A DNA stretch of 64,000 nucleotides from Prosapia bicincta (taxonomy: Eukaryota > Arthropoda > Insecta > Hemiptera > Cercopidae), in NCBI GenBank assembly GCA_036971475.1, contig JBAIZL010000003.1:83514595-83578594 (forward strand). The letters run 5' to 3'. Shown here piece after piece: positions 27,901 through 41,800 of the stretch. Below the pieces are notes generated by a model, which ran no database searches, had not been told where the DNA came from, and saw only the letters and a list, made by a program, of their open reading frames with translations. Position 1 is the stretch's first letter, and each line of letters opens with the position of its first letter. The position numbers and the translations under genes are program-made.

Positions 27901-30900
27901 TTATTTGTGAGTAGAGCTGTTTTAACGCTTAGGTTATGTTTGAGAACAGCGTTTTTAACGCTTAGGTTATGTGAGAGGACAGATGTTTTAACGCTCTAGT
28001 TATGTTTGAGAACAGATGCATTCACGCTTAGGTTATGTTGGAGAACAGCTGTTTTAACGATTAGGTTATGTTTGAGAACAGCGTTTTTAACGCTTAAGTT
28101 ATGTTAGAGAACATATGTTTCAAAGCTTAGATTATGTATGAGGACAGATGTTTTAACGCTCAGGTTATGTATTAGAACAGCTGTTTTAACGATAAGGTTA
28201 TGTTTGAGAACAGCTGTTATAACGCTTAGGTTATGTATGAAGACAGATATTTTAACGATTAGGTTATGTTTGAGAACAGATGCTTTCACGCTTAGGTTAT
28301 GTTGGAGAACAGCTGTTTTAACGCTTAGGTTATGTTCGAGAACAGCTGTTTTAACGCTCAGGTTATGTTGGAGAACAGCTGTTTTAGCGCTTAGGTTATG
28401 TTTGGGAACAGATGTTTTAACGCTTAGGTTATGTTTGAGAACAGCTCTTTTAACGCTTATTTCATGTTTGAGAACAGCTGTTTTAACGCTTAGGTTATGT
28501 TTGAGAACGGCGTTTTTAACGCTTAGGTTATGTTAGAGGACAGATGTTTTAACGCTCTAGTTATATTTGAGAACAGATGCATTCACGCTTAGGTTATGTT
28601 AGAGAACAGCTGTTTTAACGCTTAGGTTATGTTTGGGAACAGTTGTTTTAACGCTTCGGTTATGTTTGAGAACAGATGTTTTAACGCTTAGGTTATGTTC
28701 GAGAACAGCTGTTTTAACGCTTAGGTTATGTTGGAGAACAGCTGTTTTAACACTTAGGTTATGTCTGGGAACAGATGTTTTAACGCTTAGGTTATGTTCG
28801 AGAATAGATATTTTAACGCTTAGGTTATGTTTGAGAACAGATCTTTTAACGATTAGGATATGTTTGATAACAGATGTTTTAACGATTACGATATGTTTGA
28901 GAACAGATGTTTTAACGCTTAGGTTATGTTCGAGAACAGATGTTTTAACGCTCAGGTTATGTGTGAGAACAGCTGTTTTAACGCTTAGGTTATGTTTGAG
29001 AACAGTTCTTTTAACGCTTATTTCATGTTTGAGAACCGCTGTTTTAACGATTAGGTTATGTTTGAGAACAGACGTTTGAATGCTTAGGGTATGTTTTGAG
29101 AACAGCTGTTTTAACGCTTAGGTTATGTTTGAGAACGGCGTTTTTAACGCTTAGGTTATGTTAGAGGACAGATGTTTTAACGCTCTAGTTATGTTTGAGA
29201 ACAGATTCATTCACGCTTAGGTTATGTTGGAGAACAGCTGTATCAACGCTTAGGTTGTGTTCGGGAACAGATGTTTTACGCTTAGGTTTTGTTTGAGAAC
29301 AGCTATTTTAAAGCTTAGGTTATGTTTGAGAACAGCTCTTTTAACGCTTATGTCATGTTTGAGAACAGCTGTTTTAACGCTTAGGTTATGTTTGAGAACG
29401 GCGTTTTTAACGCTTAGGTTATGTTAGAGGACAGATGTTTTAACGCTCTAGTTATATTTGAGAACAGATGCATTCCCGCTTAGGTTATGTTGGAGAACAG
29501 CTGTTTTAACGCTTAGGTTATGTTTGGGAACAGTTGTTTTAACGCTTCGGTTATGTATGAGAACAGATGTTTTAACGCTTAGGTTATGTTCGAGAACAGC
29601 TGTTTTAACGCTTAGGTTATGTTGGAGAACAGCTGTTTTAACACTTAGGTTATGTCTGGGAACAGATGTTTTAACGCTTAGGTTATGTTCGAGAATAGAT
29701 ATTTTAACGCTTAGGTTATGTTTGAGAACAGATCTTTTAACGATTAGGATATGTTTGATAACAGATGTTTTAACGATTACGTTATGTTTGAGAACAGATG
29801 TTTTAACGCTTAGGTTATGTTCGAGAACAGATGTTTTAACGCTCAGGTTATGTGTGAGAACAGCTGTTTTAACGCTTAGGTTATGTTTGAGAACAGTTCT
29901 TTTAACGCTTATTTCATGTTTGAGAACCGCTGTTTTAACGATTAGGTTATGTTTGAGAACAGACGTTTGAATGCTTAGGGTATGTTTGAGAACAGCTGTT
30001 TTAACGCTTAGGTTATGTTTGAGAACGGCGTTTTTAATGCTTAGGTTATGTTAGAGGACAGCTGTTTCAACGCTTAGGTTGTGTTTTGGAACAGATGTTT
30101 TACGCTTAGGTTTTGTTTGAGAACAGCTGTTTTAAAGCTTAGGTTATGTTTGAGAACAGCTCTTTTAACGCTTATTTCATGTTTGAGAACAGATGCTTTA
30201 ACGCTTAGGTTATATTAGAGAACAAATGTTTTAAAGCTTAGGTTATGTTTGAGAACAGCTGTTTTAACGCTTAGGTTATGTTTAAGAACCGCTGTTTTAA
30301 CGATTAGGTTATGTATGAAGACAGATATTTTAACGATCAGGTTATGTTTGAGATCGGCGTTTTTAACGCGTAGGTTATGTTAGAGGACAGATGTTTTAAC
30401 GCTTAGGTTATGTTTGAGAACAGATGCTTTCACGCTTAGGTTATGTTGGAGAACAGCTGTTTTAAAGCTTAAGCTGTGTTTGAGAACAGCTGTTTCAACG
30501 CTTAGGTTATGTTTGGGAACAGATGTTTTACGCTTAGGTTGTGTTTGAGAATAGCTGTTTTAAAGCTTAGGTTATGTTTGAGAACAGCTCTTTTAACGCT
30601 TATTTCATGTTTGAGAACAGATGCTTTAACGCTTAAGTTATATTTGAGAACAGATGTTTTAAAGCTTAGGTTATGTTTGAGATCAAATGTTTCAACGCTT
30701 AGGTTATGTTAGAAAACATATGTTTCAAAGCTTAAATTATGTATGAGGACAGATATTTTAACGATCAGGTTATGTTTGAGAACGGCGTTTTTAACGCTCA
30801 GGTTATGTTTGAGAACAGCTGTTTTAACGATAAGGTTATGTTTGAGAACAGCTGTTAAAACGCTAAGGATATGTTTGAGAACAGATATTTTAACGATTAG

Positions 30901-31123
30901 GATATGTTTGATAACAGATGTTTTAACGATTACGTTATGTTTGAGAACAGATGTTTTAACGCTTAGGTTATGTTCGAGAACAGATGTTTTAACGCTCAGG
31001 TTATGTGTGAGAACAGCTGTTTTAACGCTTAGGTTATGTTTGAGAACAGTTCTTTTAACGCTTATTTCATGTTTGAGAACCGCTGTTTTACCGATTAGGT
31101 TATGTTTGAGAACAGACGTTTGA
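18901..31123 (+). repeat. 5.5-5.8 kb satellite superrepeat, two copies
   Basis: Matching segments have these offsets: 19432-19845 with 25862-26275 at 6430; 20878-22384 with 26386-27892 at 5508; 23059 with 28633 at 5574; 23621-24133 with 29458-29970 at 5837; 24771-25330 with 30509-31068 at 5738. The offset changes by near multiples of the monomer, so the copies differ mainly by gain or loss of monomer blocks (about 922, 66, 263 and 99 bp). A segment around 19890-20075 is also repeated at 22199-22384 (offset 2309). Both copies share the 3-bp insertion GATTATTACG (about 21957 and 27465). Confidence 0.85.
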
Positions 31124-32473
31124 ATGCTTAGGGTATGTTTGAGAACAGCTGTTTTAACGCTTAGGTTATGTTTGAGAACAGATGCTTAACGCTTAGGTTA
31201 TGTTTGAGAACAGCTGTTTTAACGATTACGTCATGTTTGAGAACAGATGTTTTAACGCTTAGGTTAAGTTTGAGAACAGATGCTTAACGCTCAGGTTATT
31301 TGTGAGAAGAGCTGTTTTAACGCTTAGGTTATGTTAGAGATCATATGTTTCAAAGCTTAGATTATGTATGAGGACAGATGTTTTAAGGATTAGGTTATGT
31401 TTGAGATCAACTGTTTTAACGCTCAGGTTATGTTTGAGAACAGCTGTTTTAACGATAAGGTTATGTTTGAGAACAGCTTTTATAACGCTTAGGTTATGTT
31501 AGAGGACAGATGTTTTAACGCTTAGGTTATGTTTGAGAACAGATGCTTTCACGCTTAGGTTATAGTGGAGAACAGCTGTTTTAACGCTTAGGTTATGTTT
31601 GGGAACAGATGTTTTACGCTTAGGTTATGTTCGAGAATAGATATTTTAACGCTTAGGTTATGTTTGAGAACAGATTTTTTATCGCTTATTTCATGTTTGA
31701 GAACAGATGCTTTAACTCTTAGGTTATATTTGAGAACAGATGTTTTAAAGCTTAGGTTATGTTTGAGAACAAATGTTTCAAAGCTTATGTTATGTTTGAG
31801 AACAGCTGTTTTAACGCTTAGGTTATGTTTGAGAACAGCCCTTTCAACTTTTAGGTTATGTTTGAGAACAGATGTTTTAAAGCTTAGGTTATGTTTGAGA
31901 ACAGATATTTCAACGCTTAGGTTATGTTTGAGAACATATGTTTCAACGCTTAGTTTGTGTTTGAGAACTGCTGTTTTAACACTTAGGTTATGTTTGAGAA
32001 TTGATGTTTTAACGCTTTGGTTATGTTTGAGAACAGTTCTTTTAACGCTTATTTCATGTTTGAGAACCGCTGTTTTAAGGATTAGGGTTTGTTTGAGAAC
32101 AGACGTTTGAATGCTGAGGGTATGTATGAGAACAGCTGTTTTAACGCTTAGGTTATGTTTGAGAACGGCGTTTTTAACGCTTAGGTTATGTTAGAGGACA
32201 GATGTTTTAACGCTCTAGTTATGTTTGGGAACAGATGCATTCACGCTTAGGTTATGTTGGAGAACAGCTGTTTTAAAGCTTAGGTTATGTTCGAGAACAG
32301 CTGTTTTAACGCTTAGGTTATGTTCGAGAACAGATGTTTTAACGCTCAGGTTATGTGTGAGAACAGCTGTTTTAACGCTTAGGTTATGTTTGAGAACAGT
32401 TCTTTTAACGCTTATTTCATGTTTGAGAACCGCTGTTTTACCGATTAGGTTATGTTTGAGAACAGACGTTTGA
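31124..32473 (+). repeat. 2.2-kb higher-order repeat, short copy (1350 bp)
   Basis: Its first part matches 32474 onward at an offset of 1350. After the loss of two monomers (66 bp, near 31499) it matches at an offset of 1416 (31595 with 33011). It lacks the distal part present in the next copies. Confidence 0.8.
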
Positions 32474-34747
32474 ATGCTTAGGGTATGTTTGAGAACAGCT
32501 GTTTTAACGCTTAGGTTATGTTTGAGAACAGATGCTTAACGCTTAGGTTATGTTTGAGAACAGCTGTTTTAACGATTACGTCATGTTTGAGAACAGATGT
32601 TTTAACGCTTAGGTTAAGTTTGAGAACAGATGCTTAACGCTCAGGTTATTTGTGAGAAGAGCTGTTTTAACGCTTAGGTTATGTTAGAGATCATATGTTT
32701 CAAAGCTTAGATTATGTATGAGGACAGATGTTTTAAGGATTAGGTTATGTTTGAGATCAACTGTTTTAACGCTCAGGTTATGTTTGAGAACAGCTGTTTT
32801 AACGATAAGGTTATGTTTGAGAACAGCTTTTATAACGCTTAGGTTATGTATGAAGACAGATATTTTAACGATTAGGTTATGTTTGAGAACGGCGTTTTTA
32901 ACGCTTAGGTTATGTTAGAGGACAGATGTTTTAACGCTTAGGTTATGTTTGAGAACAGATGCTTTCACGCTTAGGTTATAGTGGAGAACAGCTGTTTTAA
33001 CGCTTAGGTTATGTTTGGGAACAGATGTTTTACGCTTAGGTTATGTTCGAGAATAGATATTTTAACGCTTAGGTTATGTTTGAGAACAGATTTTTTATCG
33101 CTCATTTCATGTTTGAGAACAGATGCTTTAACTCTTAGGTTATATTTGAGAACAGATGTTTTAAAGCTTAGGTTATGTTTGAGAACAAATGTTTCAAAGC
33201 TTATGTTATGTTTGAGAACAGCTGTTTTAACGCTTAGGTTATGTTTGAGAACAGCCCTTTCAACTTTTAGGTTATGTTTGAGAACAGATGTTTTAAAGCT
33301 TAGGTTATGTTTGAGAACAGATATTTCAACGCTTAGGTTATGTTTGAGAACATACGTTTCAACGCTTAGTTTGTGTTTGAGAACTGCTGTTTTAACACTT
33401 AGGTTATGTTTGAGAATTGATGTTTTAACGCTTTGGTTATGTTTGAGAACAGTTCTTTTAACGCTTATTTCATGTTTGAGAACCGCTGTTTTAAGGATTA
33501 GGGTTTGTTTGAGAACAGACGTTTGAATGCTGAGGGTATGTATGAGAACAGCTGTTTTAACGCTTAGGTTATGTTTGAGAACGGCGTTTTTAACGCTTAG
33601 GTTATGTTAGAGGACAGATGTTTTAACGCTCTAGTTATGTTTGAGAACAGATGCATTCACGCTTAGGTTATGTTGGAGAACAGCTGTTTTAAAGCTTAGG
33701 TTATGTTCGAGAACAGCTTTTTTAACGCTTAGGTTATGTTGGAGAACTGCTGTATTAACGCTTAGGTTGTGTTTGGGAACAGATGTTTTAACGCTTAGGT
33801 TATGTTCCAGAATAGATAGTTTAACGCTTAGGTTATGTTTGAGAACAGATCTTTTAACGATTGGGATATGTTTGATAACAGATGTTTTAACGATTACGTT
33901 ATGTTTGAGAACAGATGTTTTAACGCTTAGGTTATGTTCGAGAACAGATGTTTTAACGCTCAGGTTATGTGTGAGAACAGCTGTTTTAACGCTTAGGTTA
34001 TGTTTGAGAACAGTTCTTTTAACGCTTATTTCATGTTTGAGAACCGCTGTTTTAACGCTTAGGTTATATTTGAGAACAGATGTTTTAAAGCTTAGGTTAT
34101 GTTTGAGAACAGATGTTTCAATGCTTAGGTTATGTTTGAGAACAGATGCTTTAACGCTTAGGTTATATTTGAGAACAGATGTTTTAAAGCTAAGGTTATG
34201 TTTGAGAACAGCTGTTTTAACGCTTAGGTTATGTTTAAGAACCGCTGTTTTAACGATTAGGTTAGGTATGAAGACAGATATTTTAACGATCAGGTTATGT
34301 TTGAGAACGGCGTTTTTAACGCTTAGGTTATGTTAGAGGAAAGAAGTTTTAACGCTTAGGTTATGTTTGAGAACAGATGCTTTCACGCTTAGGTTATGTT
34401 GGAGAACAGCTGTTTTAACGCTCAGGTTATGTTTGAGAACAGCTGTTTTAACGATAAGGTTATGTTTGAGAACAGCTGTTAAAACGCTAAGGATATGTTT
34501 GAGAACAGATATTTTAACGATTAGGATATGTTTGATAACAGATGTTTTAACGATTACGTTATGTTTGAGAACAGATGTTTTAACGCTTAGGTTATGTTCG
34601 AGAACAGATGTTTTAACGCTCAGGTTATGTGTGAGAACAGCTGTTTTAACGCTTAGGTTATGTTTGAGAACAGTTCTTTTAACGCTTATTTCATGTTTGA
34701 GAACCGCTGTTTTACCGATTAGGTTATGTTTGAGAACAGACGTTTGA
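32474..34747 (+). repeat. 2.2-kb higher-order repeat, full copy (2274 bp)
   Basis: The unit has 69 monomers less 3 bp. The next copy repeats it at an offset of 2274 with very few substitutions: one open frame of 171 codons inside it (33011) is the same at 31595 and 37460, and differs at one residue at 35285. The diagnostic order includes TATAGTGGAGAAC and TTTTTTATCGCT monomers. Confidence 0.88.
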
Positions 34748-36922
34748 ATGCTTAGGGTATGTTTGAGAACAGCTGTTTTAACGCTTAGGTTATGTTTGAG
34801 AACAGATGCTTAACGCTTAGGTTATGTTTGAGAACAGCTGTTTTAACGATTACGTCATGTTTGAGAACAGATGTTTTAACGCTTAGGTTAAGTTTGAGAA
34901 CAGATGCTTAACGCTCAGGTTATTTGTGAGAAGAGCTGTTTTAACGCTTAGGTTATGTTAGAGATCATATGTTTCAAAGCTTAGATTATGTATGAGGACA
35001 GATGTTTTAAGGATTAGGTTATGTTTGAGATCAACTGTTTTAACGCTCAGGTTATGTTTGAGAACAGCTGTTTTAACGATAAGGTTATGTTTGAGAACAG
35101 CTTTTATAACGCTTAGGTTATGTATGAAGACAGATATTTTAACGATTAGGTTATGTTTGAGAACGGCGTTTTTAACGCTTAGGTTATGTTAGAGGACAGA
35201 TGTTTTAACGCTTAGGTTATGTTTGAGAACAGATGCTTTCACGCTTAGGTTATAGTGGAGAACAGCTGTTTTAACGCTTAGGTTATGTTTGGGAACAGAT
35301 GTTTTACGCTTAGGTTATGTTCGAGAATAGATATTTTAACGCTTAGGTTATGTTTGAGAACAGATTTTTTATCGCTCATTTCATGTTTGAGAACAGATGC
35401 TTTAACTCTTAGGTTATATTTGAGAACAGATGTTTTAAAGCTTAGGTTATGTTTGAGAACAAATGTTTCAAAGCTTATGTTATGTTTGAGAACAGCTGTT
35501 TTAACGCTTAGGTTATGTTTGAGAACAGCCCTTTCAACTTTTAGGTTATGTTTGAGAACAGATGTTTTAAAGCTTAGGTTATGTTTGAGAACAGATATTT
35601 CAACGCTTAGGTTATGTTTGAGAACATACGTTTCAACGCTTAGTTTGTGTTTGAGAACTGCTGTTTTAACACTTAGGTTATGTTTGAGAATTGATGTTTT
35701 AACGCTTTGGTTATGTTTGAGAACAGTTCTTTTAACGCTTATTTCATGTTTGAGAACCGCTGTTTTAAGGATTAGGGTTTGTTTGAGAATAGACGTTTGA
35801 ATGCTGAGGGTATGTATGAGAACAGCTGTTTTAACGCTTAGGTTATGTTTGAGAACGGCGTTTTTAACGCTTAGGTTATGTTAGAGGACAGATGTTTTAA
35901 CGCTCTAGTTATGTTTGAGAACAGATGCATTCACGCTTAGGTTATGTTGGAGAACAGCTGTTTTAAAGCTTAGGTTATGTTCGAGAACAGCTGTTTTAAC
36001 GCTTAGGTTATGTTGGAGAACTGCTGTTTTAACGCTTAGGTTGTGTTTGGGAACAGATGTTTTAACGCTTAGGTTATGTTCCAGAATAGATAGTTTAACG
36101 CTTAGGTTATGTTTGAGAACAGATCTTTTAACGATTGGGATATGTTTGATAACAGATGTTTTAACGATTACGTTATGTTTGAGAACAGATGTTTTAACGC
36201 TTAGGTTATGTTCGAGAACAGATGTTTTAACGCTCAGGTTATGTGTGAGAACAGCTGTTTTAACGCTTAGGTTATGTTTGAGAACAGTTCTTTTAACGCT
36301 TATTTCATGTTTGAGAACCGCTGTTTTAACGCTTAGGTTATATTTGAGAACAGATGTTTTAAAGCTTAGGTTATGTTTGAGAACAGATGTTTCAATGCAT
36401 AGGTTATGTTTGAGAACAGATGCTTTAACGCTTAGGTTATATTTGAGAACAGATGTTTTAAAGCTAAGGTTATGTTTGAGAACAGCTGTTTTAACGCTTA
36501 GGTTATGTTTAAGAACCGCTGTTTTAACGATTAGGTTAGGTATGAAGACAGATATTTTAACGATCAGGTTATGTTTGAGAACGGCGTTTTTAACGCTTAG
36601 GTTATGTTAGAGGAAAGAAGTTTTAACGCTTAGGTTATGTTTGAGAACAGATGCTTTCACGCTTAGGATATGTTTGAGAACAGATATTTTAACGATTAGG
36701 ATATGTTTGATAACAGATGTTTTAACGATTACGTTATGTTTGAGAACAGATGTTTTAACGCTTAGGTTATGTTCGAGAACAGATGTTTTAACGCTCAGGT
36801 TATGTGTTAGAACAGCTGTTTTAACGCTTAGGTTATGTTTGAGAACAGTTCTTTTAACGCTTATTTCATGTTTGAGAACCGCTGTTTTACCGATTAGGTT
36901 ATGTTTGAGAACAGACGTTTGA
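34748..36922 (+). repeat. 2.2-kb higher-order repeat, copy 3 (2175 bp)
   Basis: Same as the previous copy minus 99 bp (exactly three monomers, near 36660). It shares with the previous copy the CGCTCATTTC variant (about 33098 and 35372) that is CGCTTATTTC in the first and last copies. These two copies are therefore probably closest relatives. Confidence 0.88.
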
Positions 36923-38808
36923 ATGCTTAGGGTATGTTTGAGAACAGCTGTTTTAACGCTTAGGTTATGTTTGAGAACAGATGCTTAACGCTTAGGTTAT
37001 GTTTGAGAACAGCTGTTTTAACGATTACGTCATGTTTGAGAACAGATGTTTTAACGCTTAGGTCAAGTTTGAGAACAGATGCTTAACGCTCAGGTTATTT
37101 GTGAGAAGAGGTGTTTTAACGCTTAGGTTATGTTAGAGATCATATATTTCAAAGCTTAGATTATGTATGAGGACAGATGTTTTAAGGATTAGGTTATGTT
37201 TGAGATCAACTGTTTTAACGCTCAGGTTATGTTTGATAACAGCTGTTTTAACGATAAGGTTATGTTTGAGAACAGCTTTTATAACGCTTAGGTTATGTAT
37301 GAAGACAGATATTTTAACGATTAGGTTATGTTTGAGAACGGCGTTTTTAACGCTTAGGTTATGTTAGAGGACAGATGTTTTAACGCTTAGGTTATGTTTG
37401 AGAACAGATGCTTTCACGCTTAGGTTATAGTGGAGAACAGCTGTTTTAACGCTTAGGTTATGTTTGGGAACAGATGTTTTACGCTTAGGTTATGTTCGAG
37501 AATAGATATTTTAACGCTTAGGTTATGTTTGAGAACAGATTTTTTATCGCTTATTTCATGTTTGAGAACAGATGCTTTAACTCTTAGGTTATATTTGAGA
37601 ACAGATGTTTTAAAGCTTAGGTTATGTTTGAGAACAAATGTTTCAAAGCTTATGTTATGTTTGAGAACAGCTGTTTTAACGCTTAGGTTATGTTTGAGAA
37701 CAGCCCTTTCAACTTTTAGGTTATGTTTGAGAACAGATGTTTTAAAGCTTAGGTTATGTTTGAGAACAGATATTTCAACGCTTAGGTTATGTTTGAGAAC
37801 ATATGTTTCAACGCTTAGTTTGTGTTTGAGAACTGCTGTTTTAACACTTAGGTTATGTTTGAGAATTGATGTTTTAACGCTTTGGTTATGTTTGAGAACA
37901 GTTCTTTTAACGCTTATTTCATGTTTGAGAACCGCTGTTTTAAGGATTAGGGTTTGTTTGAGAACAGACGTTTGAAAGCTGAGGGTATGTATGAGAACAG
38001 CTGTTTTAACGCTTAGGTTATGTTTGAGAACGGCGTTTTTAACGCTTAGGTTATGTTAGAGGACAGATGTTTTAACGTTCTAGTTATGTTTGAGAACAGA
38101 TGCATTCACGCTTAGGTTATGTTGGAGAACAGCTGTTTTAAAGCTTAGGTTATGTTCGAGAACAGCTGTTTTAACGCTTAGGTTATGTTGGAGAACTGCT
38201 GTTTTAACGCTTAGGTTATGTTTGAGAACAGATCTTTTAACGATTGGGATATGTTTGATAACAGATGTTTTAACGATTACGTTATGTTTGAGAACAGATG
38301 TTTTAACGCTTAGGTTATGTTCGAGAACAGATGTTTTAACGCTCAGGTTATGTGTGAGAACAGCTGTTTTAACGCTTAGGTTATGTTTGAGAACAGTTCT
38401 TTTAACGCTTATTTCATGTTTGAGAACCGCTGTTTTAACGCTTAGGTTATATTTGAGAACAGATGTTTTAAAGCTTAGGTTATGTTTGAGAACAGATGTT
38501 TCAATGCTTAGGTTATGTTTGAGAACAGATGCTTTAACGCTTAGGTTATATTTGAGAACAGATGTTTTAAAGCTTAGGTTATGTTTGAGAACAGCTGTTT
38601 TAACGCTTAGGTTATGTTTAAGAACCGCTGTTTTAACGATTAGGTTAGGTATGAAGACAGATATTTTAACGATCAGGTTATGTTTGAGAACGGCGTTTTT
38701 AACGCTTAGGTTATGTTAGAGGAAAGAAGTTTTAACGCTTAGGTTATGTTTGAGAACAGATGCTTTCACGCTTAGGTTATGTTGGAGAACAGCTGTTTTA
38801 ACGCTTAG
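36923..38808 (+). repeat. 2.2-kb higher-order repeat, copy 4 (partial)
   Basis: It matches 34748 onward at an offset of 2175, then loses 66 bp (two monomers, near 38210) so the offset becomes 2109 (36641 with 38750). It departs from the unit at about 38808. Confidence 0.85.
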
Positions 38809-41800
38809 GTTATGTTTGGGAACAGTTGTTTTAACGCTTAGGTTATGTTGGAAAACAGATGTTTTAACGCTTAGGTTATGTTCGAGAACAGGTGTTTTAA
38901 CGCTTAGGTTATGTTTGAGAACAGTTCTACTAACGCTTATTTCATGTTTGAGAACCGCTGTTTTAACGATTAGGTTATTTTTGAGAACAGCTCTTTTAAC
39001 GCCTATTTCATGTTTGAGAACAGATGCTTTAACGCTTAGGTTATATTTGAGAACAGATGTTTTAAAGCTTAGGTTATGTTTGAGAACATATGTTTCAATG
39101 CTTAGGTTATGTTTGATAACAGCTGTTTCAACGCTTAGGTTATGTTTGGGAACAGATGTTTTACGATTAGGTTATGTTTGAGAACATCTGTTTTAAAGCT
39201 TAGGTTATGTTTGAGAACAGTTCTTTTAACGCTTATTTCATGTTTGAGAACCGCTGTTTTAACGATTAGGGTTTGTTTGAGAACAGACGTTTGAATGCTT
39301 AGGGTATGTTTGAGAACAGCTGTTTTAACGCTTAGGTTATGTTTGAGCACGGCGTTTTTAACGTTTAGGTTATGTTAGAGGACAGATGTTTTAACGCTCT
39401 AGTTATGTTTGAGAACAGATGCATTCACGCTTAGGTTATGTTGGAGAACAGCTGTTTTAAAGCTTAGGTTATGTTCGAGAACAGCTGTTTTAACGCTTAG
39501 GTTATGCTGGAAACCGATGTTTTAACGCTTAGGTTATGTTCGAGAACATCTATTTTAACGCTTAGGTTATGTTTGAGAACAGTTCTTCTAACGCTTATTT
39601 CATGTTTGAGAACCGCTGTTTTAACGATTAGGTTATTTTTGAGATCAGCTCTTTTAACGCTTATTTCATGTTTGAGAACAGATGCTTTAACGCTTAGGTT
39701 ATATTTGAGAACAGATGTTTTAAAGCTTAGGTTATGTTTGAGAACATATGTTTCAATGCTTAGGTTATGTTTGATAACAGCTGTTTCAACGCTTAAGATA
39801 TGTTTGGGAACAGTTGTTTTAACGCTTAGGTTATGTTGGAAAACAGATGTTTTAACGCTTAGGTTATGTTCGAGAACAGGTGTTTTAACGCTTAGGTTAT
39901 GTTTGAGAACAGTTCTACTAACGCTTATTTCATGTTTGAGAACAGATGCTTTAACGCTTAGGTTATATTTGAGAACAGATGTTTTAAAGCTTAGGTTATG
40001 TTTGAGAACAGATGTTTTAAAGCTTAGGTTATGTTTGAGAACAGATATTTCAACGCTTAGGTTATGTTTGAGAACATATGTTTCAACGCTTAGATTGTGT
40101 TTGAGAACTGCTGTTTTAACACTTAGGTTATGTTTGAGAATTGATGTTTTAACGCTTAGGTTATGTTTGAGAACAGTTTTTTAACGCTTATTTCATGTTT
40201 GAGAACAGCCCTTTTAACTTTTAGGTTATGTTTGAGAACAGATGTTTTAAAGCTTAGGTTATGTTTGAGAACAGATGCTTTAACGCTTATGTTATATTTG
40301 AGAACAGATGTTTTAACCCTTAGGTTATGTTTGAGAACAGATGTTTTAAAGCTTAGGTTATGTTTGTGAACTGCGTTTTTAACGCTTAGGTTATGTTAGA
40401 GGACAGATATTTTACCGCTTAGGCTATGTTTCAGAACAGATGCTTTCACGCTTAGGTTATGTTGGAGAACAGCTGTTTTAACGCTTAAGTTGTGTTTGAG
40501 AACAGCGTTTTTAACGATTAGGTTATATTTGGAAATAGCTCTTTTAACGCTCTAGTTATGTTTGTGAACAGATGTATTCACGCTTAGTTTATGTTGGAGA
40601 ACAGATGTTTTAACGCTTAGGTTATGTTCGAGAACAGATGTTTTAACGCTCAGGTTATGTTTGAGAACCGCTGTTTTAACGATTATTTTATGTTTGAAAA
40701 CAGACGTTTGAATGCTTAGGGTATGTTTGAGAACAGCGTTTTTAACGCTTAGGTTATATTTGGAAATAGCTCTTATAACGCTTAGGTTATGTTTTAACGC
40801 TCTAGTTATGTTTGAGAACAGCTGCTATAACGCTTAGGTTATGTTTGAGAACAGCTGTTTTAACACTTAGGATATGTTTGAGAATGGATGTTTTAACGCA
40901 TAGGTTATGTTTGAGAACAGATGCTCAAACGCTTAGGTCATGGTTGACAACAGTTGTTTTAACGCTTAGGTTATGTTTGAGAACAGCTCTTTTAACGCTT
41001 ATTTCATGTTTGAGAACAGATGCTTTAACGCTTATGTTATATTTGAGAACAGATGTTATAACCCTTAGGTTATGTTTGAGAACAGATGTTTTAAAGCTTA
41101 GGTTATGTTTGAGAACAGCTGTTTTAACGCTTAGGTTATGTTTGAGAACCGCGTTTTTAACGCTTGGGTTATGTTAGAGGACAGATATTTTACCGCTTAG
41201 GCTATGTTTGAGAACAGATGCTTTCACGCTTAGGTTATGTTGGAGAACAGCTGTTTTAACGCTAAAGTTGTGTTTGAGAACAGCGTTTTTAACGCTTAGG
41301 TTATATTTGGAAATAGCTCTTATAACGCTAAGGTTATGTTTTAACGCTCTAGTTATGTTTGAGAACAGATGCATTCACGCTTAGGTTTTGTTGGAGAACA
41401 GCTGTTTTAACGCTTAGGTTATGTTTGGGAACAGTTGTTTTAACGCTCAGGTTATGTGTGAGAACAGCTGTTTTAACGCTTAGGGTATGATTGAGAACAG
41501 CTATTTAACGCTTAGGTTCTGTTTGAGAACAGCTGTTTTAAAGCTTAGGTTATGTTTGAGAACAGATGCTTTCACGTTCAAGTTATGTTGGAGAACAGCT
41601 GATTTAACGCTTAGGTTATGTTGAGAACGGCGTTTTTAACGCTTAGGTTGAGTTAGAGGACAGATGTTTTAACGCTTAGGTTATGTTTGATAACAGATGC
41701 ATTCACGCTTAGGTTATGTTGGAGAATAGCTGTTTTAACGCTTAAGTTGTGTTTGAGAACAGCGTTTTTAACGCTTAGGTTATATTTGAAAATAGCTCTT

